Shown here piece after piece: positions 43,791 through 56,022 of a stretch of DNA of 64,000 nucleotides (positions within the stretch are counted from its first letter, which is position 1; every line of letters begins with the position of its first letter). Location of the stretch: positions 68,674,698 through 68,738,697 of the forward strand of contig OX375877.1 in assembly GCA_947359465.1 (NCBI GenBank). The letters are read 5' to 3'. Under the pieces are notes generated by a model. The model was not told the origin of the DNA, made no database searches, and saw nothing but the letters and a program-made list of their open reading frames with translations. Made by a program: the position numbers and the translations under genes. The DNA comes from Metellina segmentata. Lineage: Eukaryota; Arthropoda; Arachnida; Araneae; Tetragnathidae.

Positions 43791-43844
43791 TTTATACTAG
43801 TTACCATTATTAATGGTTTACTGGCGTCTGATCTGCATGGAGGT

Positions 43845-43985
43845 AGCGACTCCAGGATGGCCAAGCAATCTTTTTCTATTCTCTTCTCTCGATCCTCTTT
43901 TCACAATTACGTGACATTGTCTGTTTTGTGATGGGTGCAGTTTGGCCAAATATGGCCGTCACGCCATAAGCCCAACCTAAAAAGT
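43845..43985 (+). mobile_element. Repeat family S4 copy, 3' part
   Basis: GCGACTCCAGGATGGCCAAG, pyrimidine-rich middle, GACATTGTCTGTTTTGTGATGG, TTTGGCCAAATATGGCCGTC. It directly follows the decayed end of the 25-bp array. Confidence 0.7.
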
Positions 43986-44629
43986 CTAGACTCGCGACTG
44001 CGTATAAATCAAGATAATTTATGTTCTTTTCAGACTGGAGACAGATTCTTTTCATTCGTCTTCATTCAAGAAATGGTAAAAATGAAATTTCAGACAAGCA
44101 TTGATTCAAAATATTGTTATATTCCGGAACTTAAATTCATGTTCGTCGCGTCAAAAATGCGATAACTCATATAATACTTCGCGTTCTTTAAGCAACGTGA
44201 TAGATTATTTTTATATCAATAGTTCCTTTACTGAGATTTTTCACTTGCCATTTCTTAACACCCGGATGAATTCCAAAAATACAAAAGTACAAGGAACGCC
44301 AGAGATACACTCATTCCATGAAAGCATGAAATTCTTTTCATTTCATACTGAAAAGATAATGTTTTTCTTCTTCTCTCCTGTGTGTTCTACGAGGAAGGAA
44401 ATTGGAAAAGTTGATTCGCCTTTCTGGTTGAACGGCAGAGTGTAAACACGCCTCTATTGACTGGTTATCGATGAAAAACTTTTTATTTTCAACCGATTAT
44501 TTTTTTTTCCTTCCCTTCAAATACTATTTCCAAAACTTTTCATTGGTGTAAGATGAATGAAATATTTGAGAACATGATCTTGTGGAGTTTTTCATCCAGA
44601 GAAATTCCCAGGATTAAATAAAAGTCTTC

Positions 44630-47600
44630 CAATCGTTCTGAACTAAAAGGAACGTAGAAAATTGAAAGTACGCAGAAAACGCCCCATAACTTATTACGAA
44701 GGGCATGGCATCGGGTCATGTTTAAAAAGTTCCTTTTAAGTTTAAAATTTTCATAAAAAACCAGAACACTTCTAATTTGTGTTATTTAACCGTTGTTTTT
44801 TGGAAAGTATACTATCTGGGGTCCCGTCAATCGTTCTGAACTAAAAGGAACGTAGAAAATTGAAAGTACGCAGAAAACGCCCCATAACTTATTACGAAGG
44901 GCATGGCATCGGCTCATGTTTAAAAAGTTCCTTTTGAAGTTTAAAATTTTCATAAAAAACCAGAACACTTCAAATTTGTGTTATTTAACCGTTGTTTTTT
45001 GGAAAGTATACTATCTGGGGTCCCGTCAATCGTTCTGAACTAAAAGGAACGTAGAAAATTGAAAGTACGCAGAAAACGCCCCATAACTTATTACGAAGGG
45101 CATGGCATCGGCTCATGTTTAAAAAGTTCCTTTTGAAGTTTAAAATTTTCATAAAAAACCAGAACACTTCAAATTTGTGTTATTTAACCGTTGTTTTTTG
45201 GAAAGTATACTATCTGGGGTCCCGTCAATCGTTCTGAACTAAAAGGAACGTAGAAAATTGAAAGTACGCAGAAAACGCCCCATAACTTATTACGAAGGGC
45301 ATGGCATCGGCTCATGTTTAAAAAGTTCCTTTTGAAGTTTAAAATTTTCATAAAAAACCAGAACACTTCAAATTTGTGTTATTTAACCGTTGTTTTTTGG
45401 AAAGTATACTATCTGGGGTCCCGTCAATCGTTCTGAACTAAAAGGAACGTAGAAAATTGAAAGTACGCAGAAAACGCCCCATAACTTATTACGAAGGGCA
45501 TGGCATCGGCTCATGTTTAAAAAGTTCCTTTTGAAGTTTAAAATTTTCATAAAAAACCAGAACACTTCAAATTTGTGTTATTTAACCGTTGTTTTTTGGA
45601 AAGTATACTATCTGGGGTCCCGTCAATCGTTCTGAACTAAAAGGAACGTAGAAAATTGAAAGTACGCAGAAAACGCCCCATAACTTATTACGAAGGGCAT
45701 GGCATCGGCTCATGTTTAAAAAGTTCCTTTTGAAGTTTAAAATTTTCATAAAAAACCAGAACACTTCAAATTTGTGTTATTTAACCGTTGTTTTTTGGAA
45801 AGTATACTATCTGGGGTCCCGTCAATCGTTCTGAACTAAAAGGAACGTAGAAAATTGAAAGTACGCAGAAAACGCCCCATAACTTATTACGAAGGGCATG
45901 GCATCGGCTCATGTTTAAAAAGTTCCTTTTGAAGTTTAAAATTTTCATAAAAAACCAGAACACTTCAAATTTGTGTTATTTAACCGTTGTTTTTTGGAAA
46001 GTATACTATCTGGGGTCCCGTCAATCGTTCTGAACTAAAAGGAACGTAGAAAATTGAAAGTACGCAGAAAACGCCCCATAACTTATTACGAAGGGCATGG
46101 CATCGGCTCATGTTTAAAAAGTTCCTTTTGAAGTTTAAAATTTTCATAAAAAACCAGAACACTTCAAATTTGTGTTATTTAACCGTTGTTTTTTGGAAAG
46201 TATACTATCTGGGGTCCCGTCAATCGTTCTGAACTAAAAGGAACGTAGAAAATTGAAAGTACGCAGAAAACGCCCCATAACTTATTATGAAGGGCATGGC
46301 ATCGGCTCATGTTTAAAAAGTTCCTTTTGAAGTTTAAAATTTTCATAAAAAACCTGAACACTTCAAATTTGTGTTATTTAACCGTTGTTTTTTGGAAAGT
46401 ATACTATCTGGGGTCCCGTCAATCGTTCTGAACTAAAAGGAAAGTAGAAAATTGAAAGTACGCAGAAAACGCCCCATAACTTATTACGAAGGGCATGGCA
46501 TCGGCTCATGTTTAAAAAGTTCCTTTTGAAGTTTAAAATTTTCATAAAAAACCAGAACACTTCAAATTTGTGTTATTTAACCGTTGTTTTTTGGAAAGTA
46601 TACTATCTGGGGTCCCGTCAATCGTTCTGAACTAAAAGGAACGTAGAAAATTGAAAGTACGCAGAAAACGCCCCATAACTTATTACGAAGGGCATGGCAT
46701 CGGCTCATGTTTAAAAAGTTCCTTTTGAAGTTTAAAATTTTCATAAAAAACCAGAACACTTCAAATTTGTGTTATTTAACCGTTGTTTTTTGGAAAGTAT
46801 ACTATCTGGGGTCCCGTCAATCGTTCTGAACTAAAAGGAACGTAGAAAATTTAAAGTACGCAGAAAACGCCCCATAACTTATTACGAAGGGCATGGCATC
46901 GGCTCATGTTTAAAAAGTTCCTTTTGAAGTTTAAAATTTTCATAAAAAACCAGAACACTTCAAATTTGTGTTATTTAACCGTTGTTTTTTGGAAAGTATA
47001 CTATCTGGGGTCCCGTCAATCGTTCTGAACTAAAAGGAACGTAGAAAATTGAAAGTACGCAGAAAACGCCCCATAACTTATTACGAAGGGCATGGCATCG
47101 GCTCATGTTTAAAAAGTTCCTTTTGAAGTTTAAAATTTTCATAAAAAACCAGAACACTTCAAATTTGTGTTATTTAACCGTTGTTTTTTGGAAAGTATAC
47201 TATCTGGGGTCCCGTCAATCGTTCTGAACTAAAAGGAACGTAGAAAATTGAAAGTACGCAGAAAACGCCCCATAACTTATTACGAAGGGCATGGCATCGG
47301 CTCATGTTTAAAAAGTTCCTTTTGAAGTTTAAAATTTTCATAAAAAACCAGAACAATTCAAATTTGTGTTATTTAACCGTTGTTTTTTGGAAAGTATACT
47401 ATCTGGGGTCCCGTCAATCGTTCTGAACTAAAAGGAACGTAGAAAATTGAAAGTACGCAGAAAACGCCCCATAACTTATTACGAAGGGCATGGCATCGGC
47501 TCATGTTTAAAAAGTTCCTTTTGAAGTTTAAAATTTTCATAAAAAACCAGAACACTTCAAATTTGTGTTATTTAACCGTTGTTTTTTGGAAAGTATACTA

Positions 47601-49801
47601 TCTGGGGTCCCGTCAATCGTTCTGAACTAAAAGGAACGTAGAAAATTGAAAGTACGCAGAAAACGCCCCATAACTTATTATGAAGGGCATGGCATCGGCT
47701 CATGTTTAAAAAGTTCCTTTTGAAGTTTAAAATTTTCATAAAAAACCAGAACACTTCAAATTTGTGTTATTTAACCGTTGTTTTTTGGAAAGTATACTAT
47801 CTGGGGTCCCGTCAATCGTTCTGAACTAAAAGGAAAGTAGAAAATTGAAAGTACGCAGAAAACGCCCCATAACTTATTACGAAGGGCATGGCATCGGCTC
47901 ATGTTTAAAAAGTTCCTTTTGAAGTTTAAAATTTTCATAAAAAACCAGAACACTTCAAATTTGTGTTATTTAACCGTTGTTTTTTGGAAAGTATACTATC
48001 TGGGGTCCCGTCAATCGTTCTGAACTAAAAGGAACGTAGAAAATTGAAAGTACGCAGAAAACGCCCCATAACTTATTACGAAGGGCATGGCATCGGCTCA
48101 TGTTTAAAAAGTTCCTTTTGAAGTTTAAAATTTTCATAAAAAACCAGAACACTTCAAATTTGTGTTATTTAACCGTTGTTTTTTGGAAAGTATACTATCT
48201 GGGGTCCCGTCAATCGTTCTGAACTAAAAGGAACGTAGAAAATTTAAAGTACGCAGAAAACGCCCCATAACTTATTACGAAGGGCATGGCATCGGCTCAT
48301 GTTTAAAAAGTTCCTTTTGAAGTTTAAAATTTTCATAAAAAACCAGAACACTTCAAATTTGTGTTATTTAACCGTTGTTTTTTGGAAAGTATACTATCTG
48401 GGGTCCCGTCAATCGTTCTGAACTAAAAGGAACGTAGAAAATTGAAAGTACGCAGAAAACGCCCCATAACTTATTACGAAGGGCATGGCATCGGCTCATG
48501 TTTAAAAAGTTCCTTTTGAAGTTTAAAATTTTCATAAAAAACCAGAACACTTCAAATTTGTGTTATTTAACCGTTGTTTTTTGGAAAGTATACTATCTGG
48601 GGTCCCGTCAATCGTTCTGAACTAAAAGGAACGTAGAAAATTGAAAGTACGCAGAAAACGCCCCATAACTTATTACGAAGGGCATGGCATCGGCTCATGT
48701 TTAAAAAGTTCCTTTTAAGTTTAAAATTTTCATAAAAAACCAGAACACTTCAAATTTGTGTTATTTAACCGTTGTTTTTTGGAAAGTATACTATCTGGGG
48801 TCCCGTCAATCGTTCTGAACTAAAAGGAACGTAGAAAATTGAAAGTACGCAGAAAACGCCCCATAACTTATTACGAAGGGCATGGCATCGGCTCATGTTT
48901 AAAAAGTTCCTTTTGAAGTTTAAAATTTTCATAAAAAACCAGAACACTTCAAATTTGTGTTATTTAACCGTTGTTTTTTGGAAAGTATACTATCTGGGGT
49001 CCCGTCAATCGTTCTGAACTAAAAGGAAAGTAGAAAATTGAAAGTACGCAGAAAACGCCCCATAACTTATTACGAAGGGCATGGCATCGGCTCATGTTTA
49101 AAAAGTTCCTTTTGAAGTTTAAAATTTTCATAAAAAACCAGAACACTTCAAATTTGTGTTATTTAACCGTTGTTTTTTGGAAAGTATACTATCTGGGGTC
49201 CCGTCAATCGTTCTGAACTAAAAGGAACGTAGAAAATTGAAAGTACGCAGAAAACGCCCCATAACTTATTACGAAGGGCATGGCATCGGCTCATGTTTAA
49301 AAAGTTCCTTTTGAAGTTTAAAATTTTCATAAAAAACCAGAACACTTCAAATTTGTGTTATTTAACCGTTGTTTTTTGGAAAGTATACTATCTGGGGTCC
49401 CGTCAATCGTTCTGAACTAAAAGGAACGTAGAAAATTGAAAGTACGCAGAAAACGCTCCATAACTTATTACGAAGGGCATGGCATCGGCTCATGTTTAAA
49501 AAGTTCCTTTTGAAGTTTAAAATTTTCATAAAAAACCAGAACACTTCAAATTTGTGTTATTTAACCGTTGTTTTTTGGAAAGTATACTATCTGGGGTCCC
49601 GTCAATCGTTCTGAACTAAAAGGAACGTAGAAAATTGAAAGTACGCAGAAAACGCCCCATAACTTATTACGAAGGGCATGGCATCGGCTCATGTTTAAAA
49701 AGTTCCTTTTGAAGTTTAAAATTTTCATAAAAAACCAGAACACTTCAAATTTGTGTTATTTAACCGTTGTTTTTTGGAAAGTATACTATCTGGGGTCCCG
49801 T
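44630..49801. repeat. 199-bp satellite, 26 near-identical units
   Basis: CAATCGTTCTGAACTAAAAG starts units at 44630, 44828, then every 199 bp to 49603; two units are 198 bp through loss of a G in CCTTTTGAAG. Most units are identical; the leftmost is most divergent (ATCGGGTCATG, CTTCTAATTTG). Rare variants show a 1393-bp (seven-unit) duplication: TTATTATGAAGG, AAAGGAAAGTAG and AAATTTAAAGTACG appear in the same order at about 46288/46438/46850 and 47681/47831/48243. The same 60-residue minus-strand frame in most units follows from homogenisation; it has no known motif and is not annotated as a gene. Confidence 0.98.
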
Positions 49802-50394
49802 CATCTAACATACTATGTACCCAAGATACCGTCATCTTCCCTGGGAGAAGAAAATATCACATGGACTATTTAGGACCTGGAGAAAACTAAATTTGCGTAT
49901 TGAAGGGGATGATAAATTCTATTCTTCAACAATTAAAGCATACTAATTAGTACCATATTAATTTATTTACAAATTATTGAACATAATATTCCTTTTTACT
50001 AGCTCTATAAAAACTGGTGAAGGGTCGAATTTCGTTAATGGATTCTGTTCAGGGGGGGGGTCTCGAAGATTGAAGTTGAGGAGAGAACTTGAAAACGTCT
50101 TGTTTTGTGCTCTACAGACGTTTGTGATAGAAGAATCCAGGAGTATTTAGTGACTGGTTAATGTTATCCAGCGTGATTAAAACCACTAGTTTGCGATTTA
50201 ATAGCCAATCGGCACATTAGGATTAGCTTTATTCCAATACCACTTGACCTTTGACCAGGAGATCTTCAAACCGAACGATCGGGAGAAATAACATGAAGCT
50301 CTCCACTAACATGCTCTGTCTATTTCATTAGGAGATCGGTGATGAGTTCTATTGACCTTCCAATGAAGTAGGCGGAGCATCTGCGTGCAGCTTA
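49802..50394. other. No gene recognised
   Basis: Unique-looking sequence with a G9 run near 50053. No coding frame. Confidence 0.4.
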
Positions 50395-50826
50395 GGCCCG
50401 GTGCACACAACCGAGTTTTCAACGCGCTGCGCCGCTGCCGAAACGCAAGTGTGGTCTGAGATACATTACATCCAATGGAGTAGTGCACACATGCTTCCAG
50501 CGCCGCTGGGGCGATGCACTTCCAACTTGCGTGCAATTTGTACCGCTGTTCCCAAAGGAGCCGCACATAAGTCTCCGTTCTGAAGTACCTTGTTTTCATT
50601 AACAAATGGAATATAAATAATAATTAATAAATGGTTGTATCCAGTAAAGTCTATTTTGTGTTTCAAAGTATACTTTTTTTACACCAAGCAAGCGAAATAA
50701 ACACGTTTTCTTCGATAGAATATTAATCGCAAATGGCGCGAAATGAGTTTGTGCGTCATTTACCGGTTATGTGTGCATAGATGGGCTTCGGTGCCGCAGT
50801 GGCGCCGCACGTTGAAAAACCGCATG
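50395..50826. mobile_element. MITE family M1, copy 2, right end cut
   Basis: Starts GGCCCGGTGCACACAACCG after TTA. Aligns along its length with copy 1, but stops at GTTGAAAAACCGCATG, so the last part of the right end and its TTA are lost. The overlapping 99-residue frame is not a gene. Confidence 0.85.
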
Positions 50827-51164
50827 CTTGCTATTTTTCCTGATCACTTGGTATGAATCTTTGTCATGTGGGATAATATCCGAATCCTAATGGTAGGGAT
50901 AAATATTGGTTGCTCAATGACATTATGAAGCGTGATTAAAAACTCTAGTTTGATCCGATATAGCCAATTGAACCTAGCCCACGCGACCTAAAGTTTTCAT
51001 ATCTTACCACAACAAGTCTGCCCCATGTAGCGTTTATTTCTTTAGAATTTCTATAATCTATTCCATCTACCTCCTAATTGAAAACGTATCAAATGGACGA
51101 TGTCGGAACACAGAGGTATATATCAAGTGGGGTTTGGAATTGACGAGCCAATTGGCTGTCGTAA

Positions 51165-51292
51165 CGCAAACCCGTGGGCAAACCAACAGGCTTGTCAAAG
51201 ATTTTTCCCTGACGGATTGATCCCAGTTCATCGCTAATATCTCGTTGCCTTGCTCCAGGGCGGCCTTTTTAACTGCCTACCTACCTCATCGT
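51165..51292 (+). mobile_element. SINE family S2, degenerate tail
   Basis: CCCTGACGGATTGATCCCAG, TCGCTAATATCTCGTTGCCTTGCTCC, CTGCCTACCTACC. Confidence 0.6.
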
Positions 51293-52990
51293 GCTTGTCA
51301 ATTACTCCTATCTTGGGAAACGTGCTTTCTTCTAACACTATGTGACCTTTACCTGCAAATTTTCAAACAGCGATCAGAAGTTACATGAACTTGCACGCTC
51401 ATGATACTTCTATTTGATTACAAAGCGAATGGTCTATTCCACGCGACGTCATCTATTCTCTTCACGGGACAACCTTCTATCTTAATTAGCAGCCTCTTTT
51501 TGCTACAAGCCGGTGTCTCCGCTTATGGACACATTGTCAGATTTATCACTCTTGTAGCGTCAAGCATGCGATATGACGTCAAAACGATTCATTTAACCAC
51601 CCCCAGAGCAACGAAACGGCAGCAATTAGTGCCAATCCCAAAACACGCACTTACACGACACGCAAAAATGGAACTCAATACGGTTTCTAGCGTTCCCCGA
51701 AAAGACCGCAAAGTATGCTAATCCGAATCTTCCCGAACATTCTCACGCGAAGTACACTAACCTGATAAATTTTCATGAGCAATTAGCGCGATGCGCTGGC
51801 AGCAGTCCCCTTTCCCCCTCCGGGATGGTGCACTATGTTCCAGCGCCCGCCTTTTCCCTCTACTTTGGGGAAAATTTCCTTTGCCTGGCTTGTCAATGGA
51901 TCCGAGTCTTCATTAGGCTTCCGGGGGTGGACGAGAATATTCAGAAATTGAACGCAACACCCCCTGGGGGCTCTTCGTAGGGTGTAGAGTTCCAATTCCA
52001 TGTTGCGGTATCGTCCGCGCTTTAATCAAAATCCATCTAGATGAGCTTCTATCTAGCTTTTGATATATTGTGGGTCGTGATCAATAAAGCGTGGATTGAA
52101 TTTCGGGGATGGTTTGTGGGAGGCTGGTTTAATTGGGTGTTTTGCTTATGACGACGTCGATTGTATTTTTATTTTTGTTATGTTTATGTGAATGGGGATC
52201 TCCCGAATTTCCGTAGTCAAGAATAGAGCGATTGCGGTGTGAATGTTGGAAGTTATGGAAAAGTCAATTTCATCAGCGGGCCCAAATCACCCAGATTACC
52301 AACAAATGGATTAATTAGATAAGCAGATGGAAACCTCAGTCAAATCGGTAACGAAAAATGAAAAACTTTCGAAACAATCGACGAAAAAAAATTTAAAACT
52401 TAGAAACGATAGTCTGGACATTTCAATGTTACAAAACGTTCACTATCATCAGCGCAAAAGTCACAAAAGAAAACTTGAGTTCAAGTACGTTTGTTGGAAT
52501 AAAATAGGGTTGCCACATCTCACTTTTGAAACCAAGCCTTTCCAAGTTGCTTGTAAAGGCGTGAAAGCACTAGTGTGTTTGACAACGTCAAAATAGATAA
52601 GGCACAGTAAGTGAATGACGCGAGTTTAAACATTTTTGTGGACTTAAACTTGCGTTTTCTTGATGTGACTTTCGAAATGGTCATTGGTGACGGTTACTGC
52701 TTTTAATTTTTTATTGTCGTTGCATTAAAGGTTTTCGATGTTTAAGTAAAGGGATTAAGGCCGGTAAATTGTGGTCTAGAGGTGTTATGACAATACACAA
52801 AATATCTTGGATATAAAACAAGAGCTGGAATACGAATTCATCACTTCAAATATGATACAGATCACGCAAACATGCTACATCTTTCATTAGACATTAATTT
52901 ATAACTTCTGACCAAACAATAGTTCTCGAGTGAGACTTCCTAGGCGGAGTTCAAGTCGTTCCTCATTTAGTTAAGGCCGCAGTAGCCCTG
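51293..52990. other. Mostly single-copy sequence, candidate conserved non-coding DNA
   Basis: No SINE, satellite or transposon signature. 51770-51990 is GC-rich (CCCCTTTCCCCCTCCGGGATGG, GGCTTCCGGGGGTGGACG, CCCCCTGGGGGCTC). The 106-residue plus-strand frame at 51401-51721 has no recognisable domain; I do not call it a gene. Confidence 0.35.
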
Positions 52991-53002
52991 TTGGATGACT
53001 AA

Positions 53003-54155
53003 GACTCGGTGCACACATCCAATTTTTCAACGTGCGGCGCCGCTGCGGTACTGGAGCCCAACTATGCACAGATAACCGTGAAATGACGCAAGAACGCATT
53101 TCGCGCCATTTGCGACAGATATTCTGTCTAAGAAAACGTGTCTATTTCGCTTATTTGGTGTAAAGAAAGGATATTTTAAAACAAGAGACGTTACTGGATA
53201 CAACCATTTATTAATTATTACTTATATTCCATTTATTAATGTAAACTAGGTTTCTCCGCCCCCTGCTAGCTGTCGCTCGTCAACTCCGATGATTGCTACA
53301 CAATCATATTTAGTTTTCTTCGCAGACTATACTTTTCAACAATGAGGGGAAGGGGATTGCTTCACATTCCATCCCCATTTGGATCGCTGCTGGATTGATC
53401 CCGAACCTCTAGTACGACGTTGATTGAAGGTCCCCTTTCCTTCCCATTAAGATATTTATCGCATACGCCCGAGTAACGGAAAATTGCCTACTTTTTTGCT
53501 AGATCAGCGGCTCCGTTTATAAGCCGACCCCAGTACTTTAGCTTTAGAAAACGTTCCAAATATTCTCTGCTTACACACGGAAATAATGTGCAAATAAAAA
53601 CAAAATATTTAAAAATATGTCAAGAAAAAAACTTATTATTTCCACATAAAAAAGGAAATATTTTAGCATAACATATTGTTAAAATTCAGAGGAAATCTCA
53701 TAATTTTAAATGTTTTAGCTGGTCCGTGTTGTAATAGTATTTTTTAAGATTTTCATATTCAACTGTTGCTATGGAAATGGCGATCGAATTTGCCGGTTCA
53801 TTGCAAACTTTCTAGCGCGTGGTCTCAAATTTTATGAATAAATTAATTAAAAATACAACTGTTTATCGTCTGCGCATGCTCCAAATTCATAAGCCCGATG
53901 AGCCATAAGACTCGCTATCATGTGACTCGCTATCTACCAATCACAAAACGAATAAACCTGAAAAAGACCGAAACATTTTCTTTTATAATAGATAGACAAG
54001 GAACTTCAGACCTCGGAAAAGAGAGTGCGGAGAGCTGCGGCGCCGTGGGGGAACTTCGCTAAAACTTGCACGCAAATTGGACGTGCATTGCCTGAGGCAT
54101 GTGTGCACTACTCCATTGGATCTAATGTATCTCAGACCGCACTTGAAAATTCGCG
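53003..54155. mobile_element. MITE family M1, copy 3, split by a Helitron
   Basis: Starts GACTCGGTGCACACATCC after TAA, in opposite orientation to copy 1. The internal block ACAACCATTTATTAATTATT runs to 53245; sequence resumes at 53993 (CAAGGAACTTCAGACC) and ends abruptly near 54155 at CAGACCGCACTTG, where SINE S2 begins. The second TIR is lost. Confidence 0.82.
53246..53992 (-). mobile_element. Non-autonomous Helitron (family H3)
   Basis: Minus-strand start TCTATTATAAAAGAAAATG; end CTAG (reverse of 53246-53249) preceded by a partly decayed GGGGGCGGAG hairpin arm and GCGA-type blocks. Inserted between A and T inside MITE copy 3. 747 bp, no coding sequence. Confidence 0.78.
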
Positions 54156-54590
54156 AGTTCCAATCCAACCAAAGACAGTCGTTAAATCTGTCGTGACCTC
54201 AAATATGTCCTCAAGTTGGCATAATGTGGAAATTTCGAAATTGAGGTGCCTGCTCAGGTGTGATGTCATCTGTATTTTTAAATGTATAGTGTAGAGGTGT
54301 CTGGTGCACCTTAAAACTGTCGTGGCCGAAAGTCCTCAAGTTGGTTTGGAGTGGAAGTTTATGGAAAGTGGTGTGCTAACTCGGGTGTAGCCTCCTCATA
54401 TGATCGTGGTTCAAAATTACTTGTTGTTGTCTACGGATCTTTCCCTTCGGGTTTTATCCCGGACCGTCGCCAAAAATCATCTTACCCTGGTTCAAAGTTA
54501 CTAGGTGTTGTCCTCGGATCTTTCCCTGCGGGTTTATCCCGGACCGTCGCCAAATAGCAATGCTCCTGTGCAACGGTAATTAAAATGTCT
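54156..54590 (+). mobile_element. SINE S2/S1 chimeric copy with duplicated tail
   Basis: GCGAGTTCCAATCCAACCAAAGACAGTC is S2 head; from 54288 (GTGTAGAGGTGTCTGGTGCACC) the S1 body follows. The segment GGTTCAAARTTACT to CCGGACCGTCGCCAAA appears twice (54409-54475 and 54489-54557), then the tail ATGCTCCTGTGCAACGG. Confidence 0.75.
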
Positions 54591-54599
54591 ACCAACCAG

Positions 54600-55119
54600 C
54601 CAAAGTTCGGCGTATTCTCCAAGTAAAACACCTACAACTTTTATCCTGTCGCCATTGATTGACGGATGCAAATGACTAGCATGGACCCCACACTTCTGTT
54701 AATATCGAAAAGAATAAATGGAAACTGTTATATATTAACTGTGTAGTCTTATGAAAGGAGGGGAAACTGCGAAAGCTGGTACGACCATTCTACAAATGTG
54801 CTGGAATTAACAGAAAACAGGAAAAATCAACGAATCCACTCTGCGATATCAGCAAAGAAACTTGCTTTGGAATTCCTTTTCAATTGAACGTAATTAGCCA
54901 GATAGATTTATTACACATTTTTCCCCGTCACTTATGTCTGTCACTGTTTCAAAGCTTCCGAGAAAGCGGATGCAACGGGTGGATAAAGTTAAACATTTCT
55001 GCGCTAGAAACAAGGGCAGGGAATCTTTCCATGTTGGAAGTTCCCATTAATTTAGTTATCAAATAAGAAACTCCAAGTAAATGTACTTTAAACAGTACAT
55101 TATTTTGCAAAAATTTAAT
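54600..55119. other. No gene recognised
   Basis: Unique-looking; the 60-residue frame at 54884 has no motif. Confidence 0.4.
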
Positions 55120-55126
55120 TTCCTGA

Positions 55127-55465
55127 GCCGACCAACTGGTATAGTGGTTAAGGTGTTAGCCTCTAGATCGGAAGATTCCTGATTCGAATCCGGGTCCGGG
55201 CATGGATGTTTGTAAGCGTATGGCGTAGAGGCGGCTGGTGCACCTTAAATCTGTCGTGGCCGAAAGTCCTCACATTGGGTTCGTGTGGAAGTTTGGAGAG
55301 TGAAGTTCCAGCTCGGGTATTGCTTCGTCATCTGACCGTGGTTTAAAATTAGGAGGTGTTGTACTCGGATCTGTCTCTTAAGGGATTGAACCCGTACCGT
55401 CGTCAATAGCCCGTTGTGTTGCTCTAGTACGACGTTAATTACAAAATTACCATATATTACCTAAC
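55127..55465 (+). mobile_element. SINE family S1, full length
   Basis: GCCGACCAACTGGTATAGTGG to ATTACCATATATTACCTAAC. Short TSD TTCCTGA (55120-55126, 55466-55472). It sits just before an S3/S4 tail (GTGTGGCTAAATATGGCACTTGCGCC, to 55525). Confidence 0.87.
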
Positions 55466-55529
55466 TTCCTGATGGCAGTGTGGCTAAATATGGCACTTGC
55501 GCCATCAAAGCAAAAAACAAACAACCAAG

Positions 55530-56019
55530 TGCTTAATACTCGTATTTTGAAAAAATGAAAATTATTTATCAGTTTTAAAGTTCTAATCTTTTAGCAAATT
55601 TGTTGCGTCTGCATTTGTTGGAAATCATTTGAATATTCAGTTTCAGCTGATCCTCTAGATGGGTAGCCATCATTAGATTTCTAATAGGCGTTTCGATCTG
55701 GGTTAAGGTGCAATTCTTATAGCGCGTTTGATGCATACGGCTGACGCAGTGCGTCTATTGCAGTAAGCATATCTATTGCATAGTTGTCGCTTCCGTAGCT
55801 GACGCATAGTGGGAAACAGTTCCATAATCGTCCAGACTTACATATTACAGCACTTTTATTACTTAACGGATTTTCATGTTTTATAGCACATTTTAAAGAA
55901 CTACTTGTTTTATTTAATGTGATTTATCATGTGTAAAATGATGTAATTGACCCCCAATGAACCTGTAACATCCCATTGTAGCAGTGCTCTGCGTGAGACG
56001 CACTATAGGAAGTGCACCT
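55530..56019. other. No gene recognised
   Basis: Repeated GACGCA/TGCGTC motifs (GCTGACGCAGTGCGTC, GCTGACGCATAGTGG, GTGAGACGCACTATAGG) give it a loosely palindromic look. No coding frame. Confidence 0.4.
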
Positions 56020-56022
56020 TTA

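Noticed and set aside
44786..49743. The same 60-residue frame repeated more than twenty times on the minus strand
   Set aside because: The 199-bp unit is not a multiple of three and has a stop in each copy. The conservation is explained by satellite homogenisation, not by selection on a peptide.
44630..49801. CRISPR-like array
   Set aside because: Units are contiguous 199-bp tandem copies with no unique spacers, in a eukaryotic repeat context.
51401..51721. 106-residue plus-strand frame
   Set aside because: No recognisable domain or splice context; length is compatible with chance.
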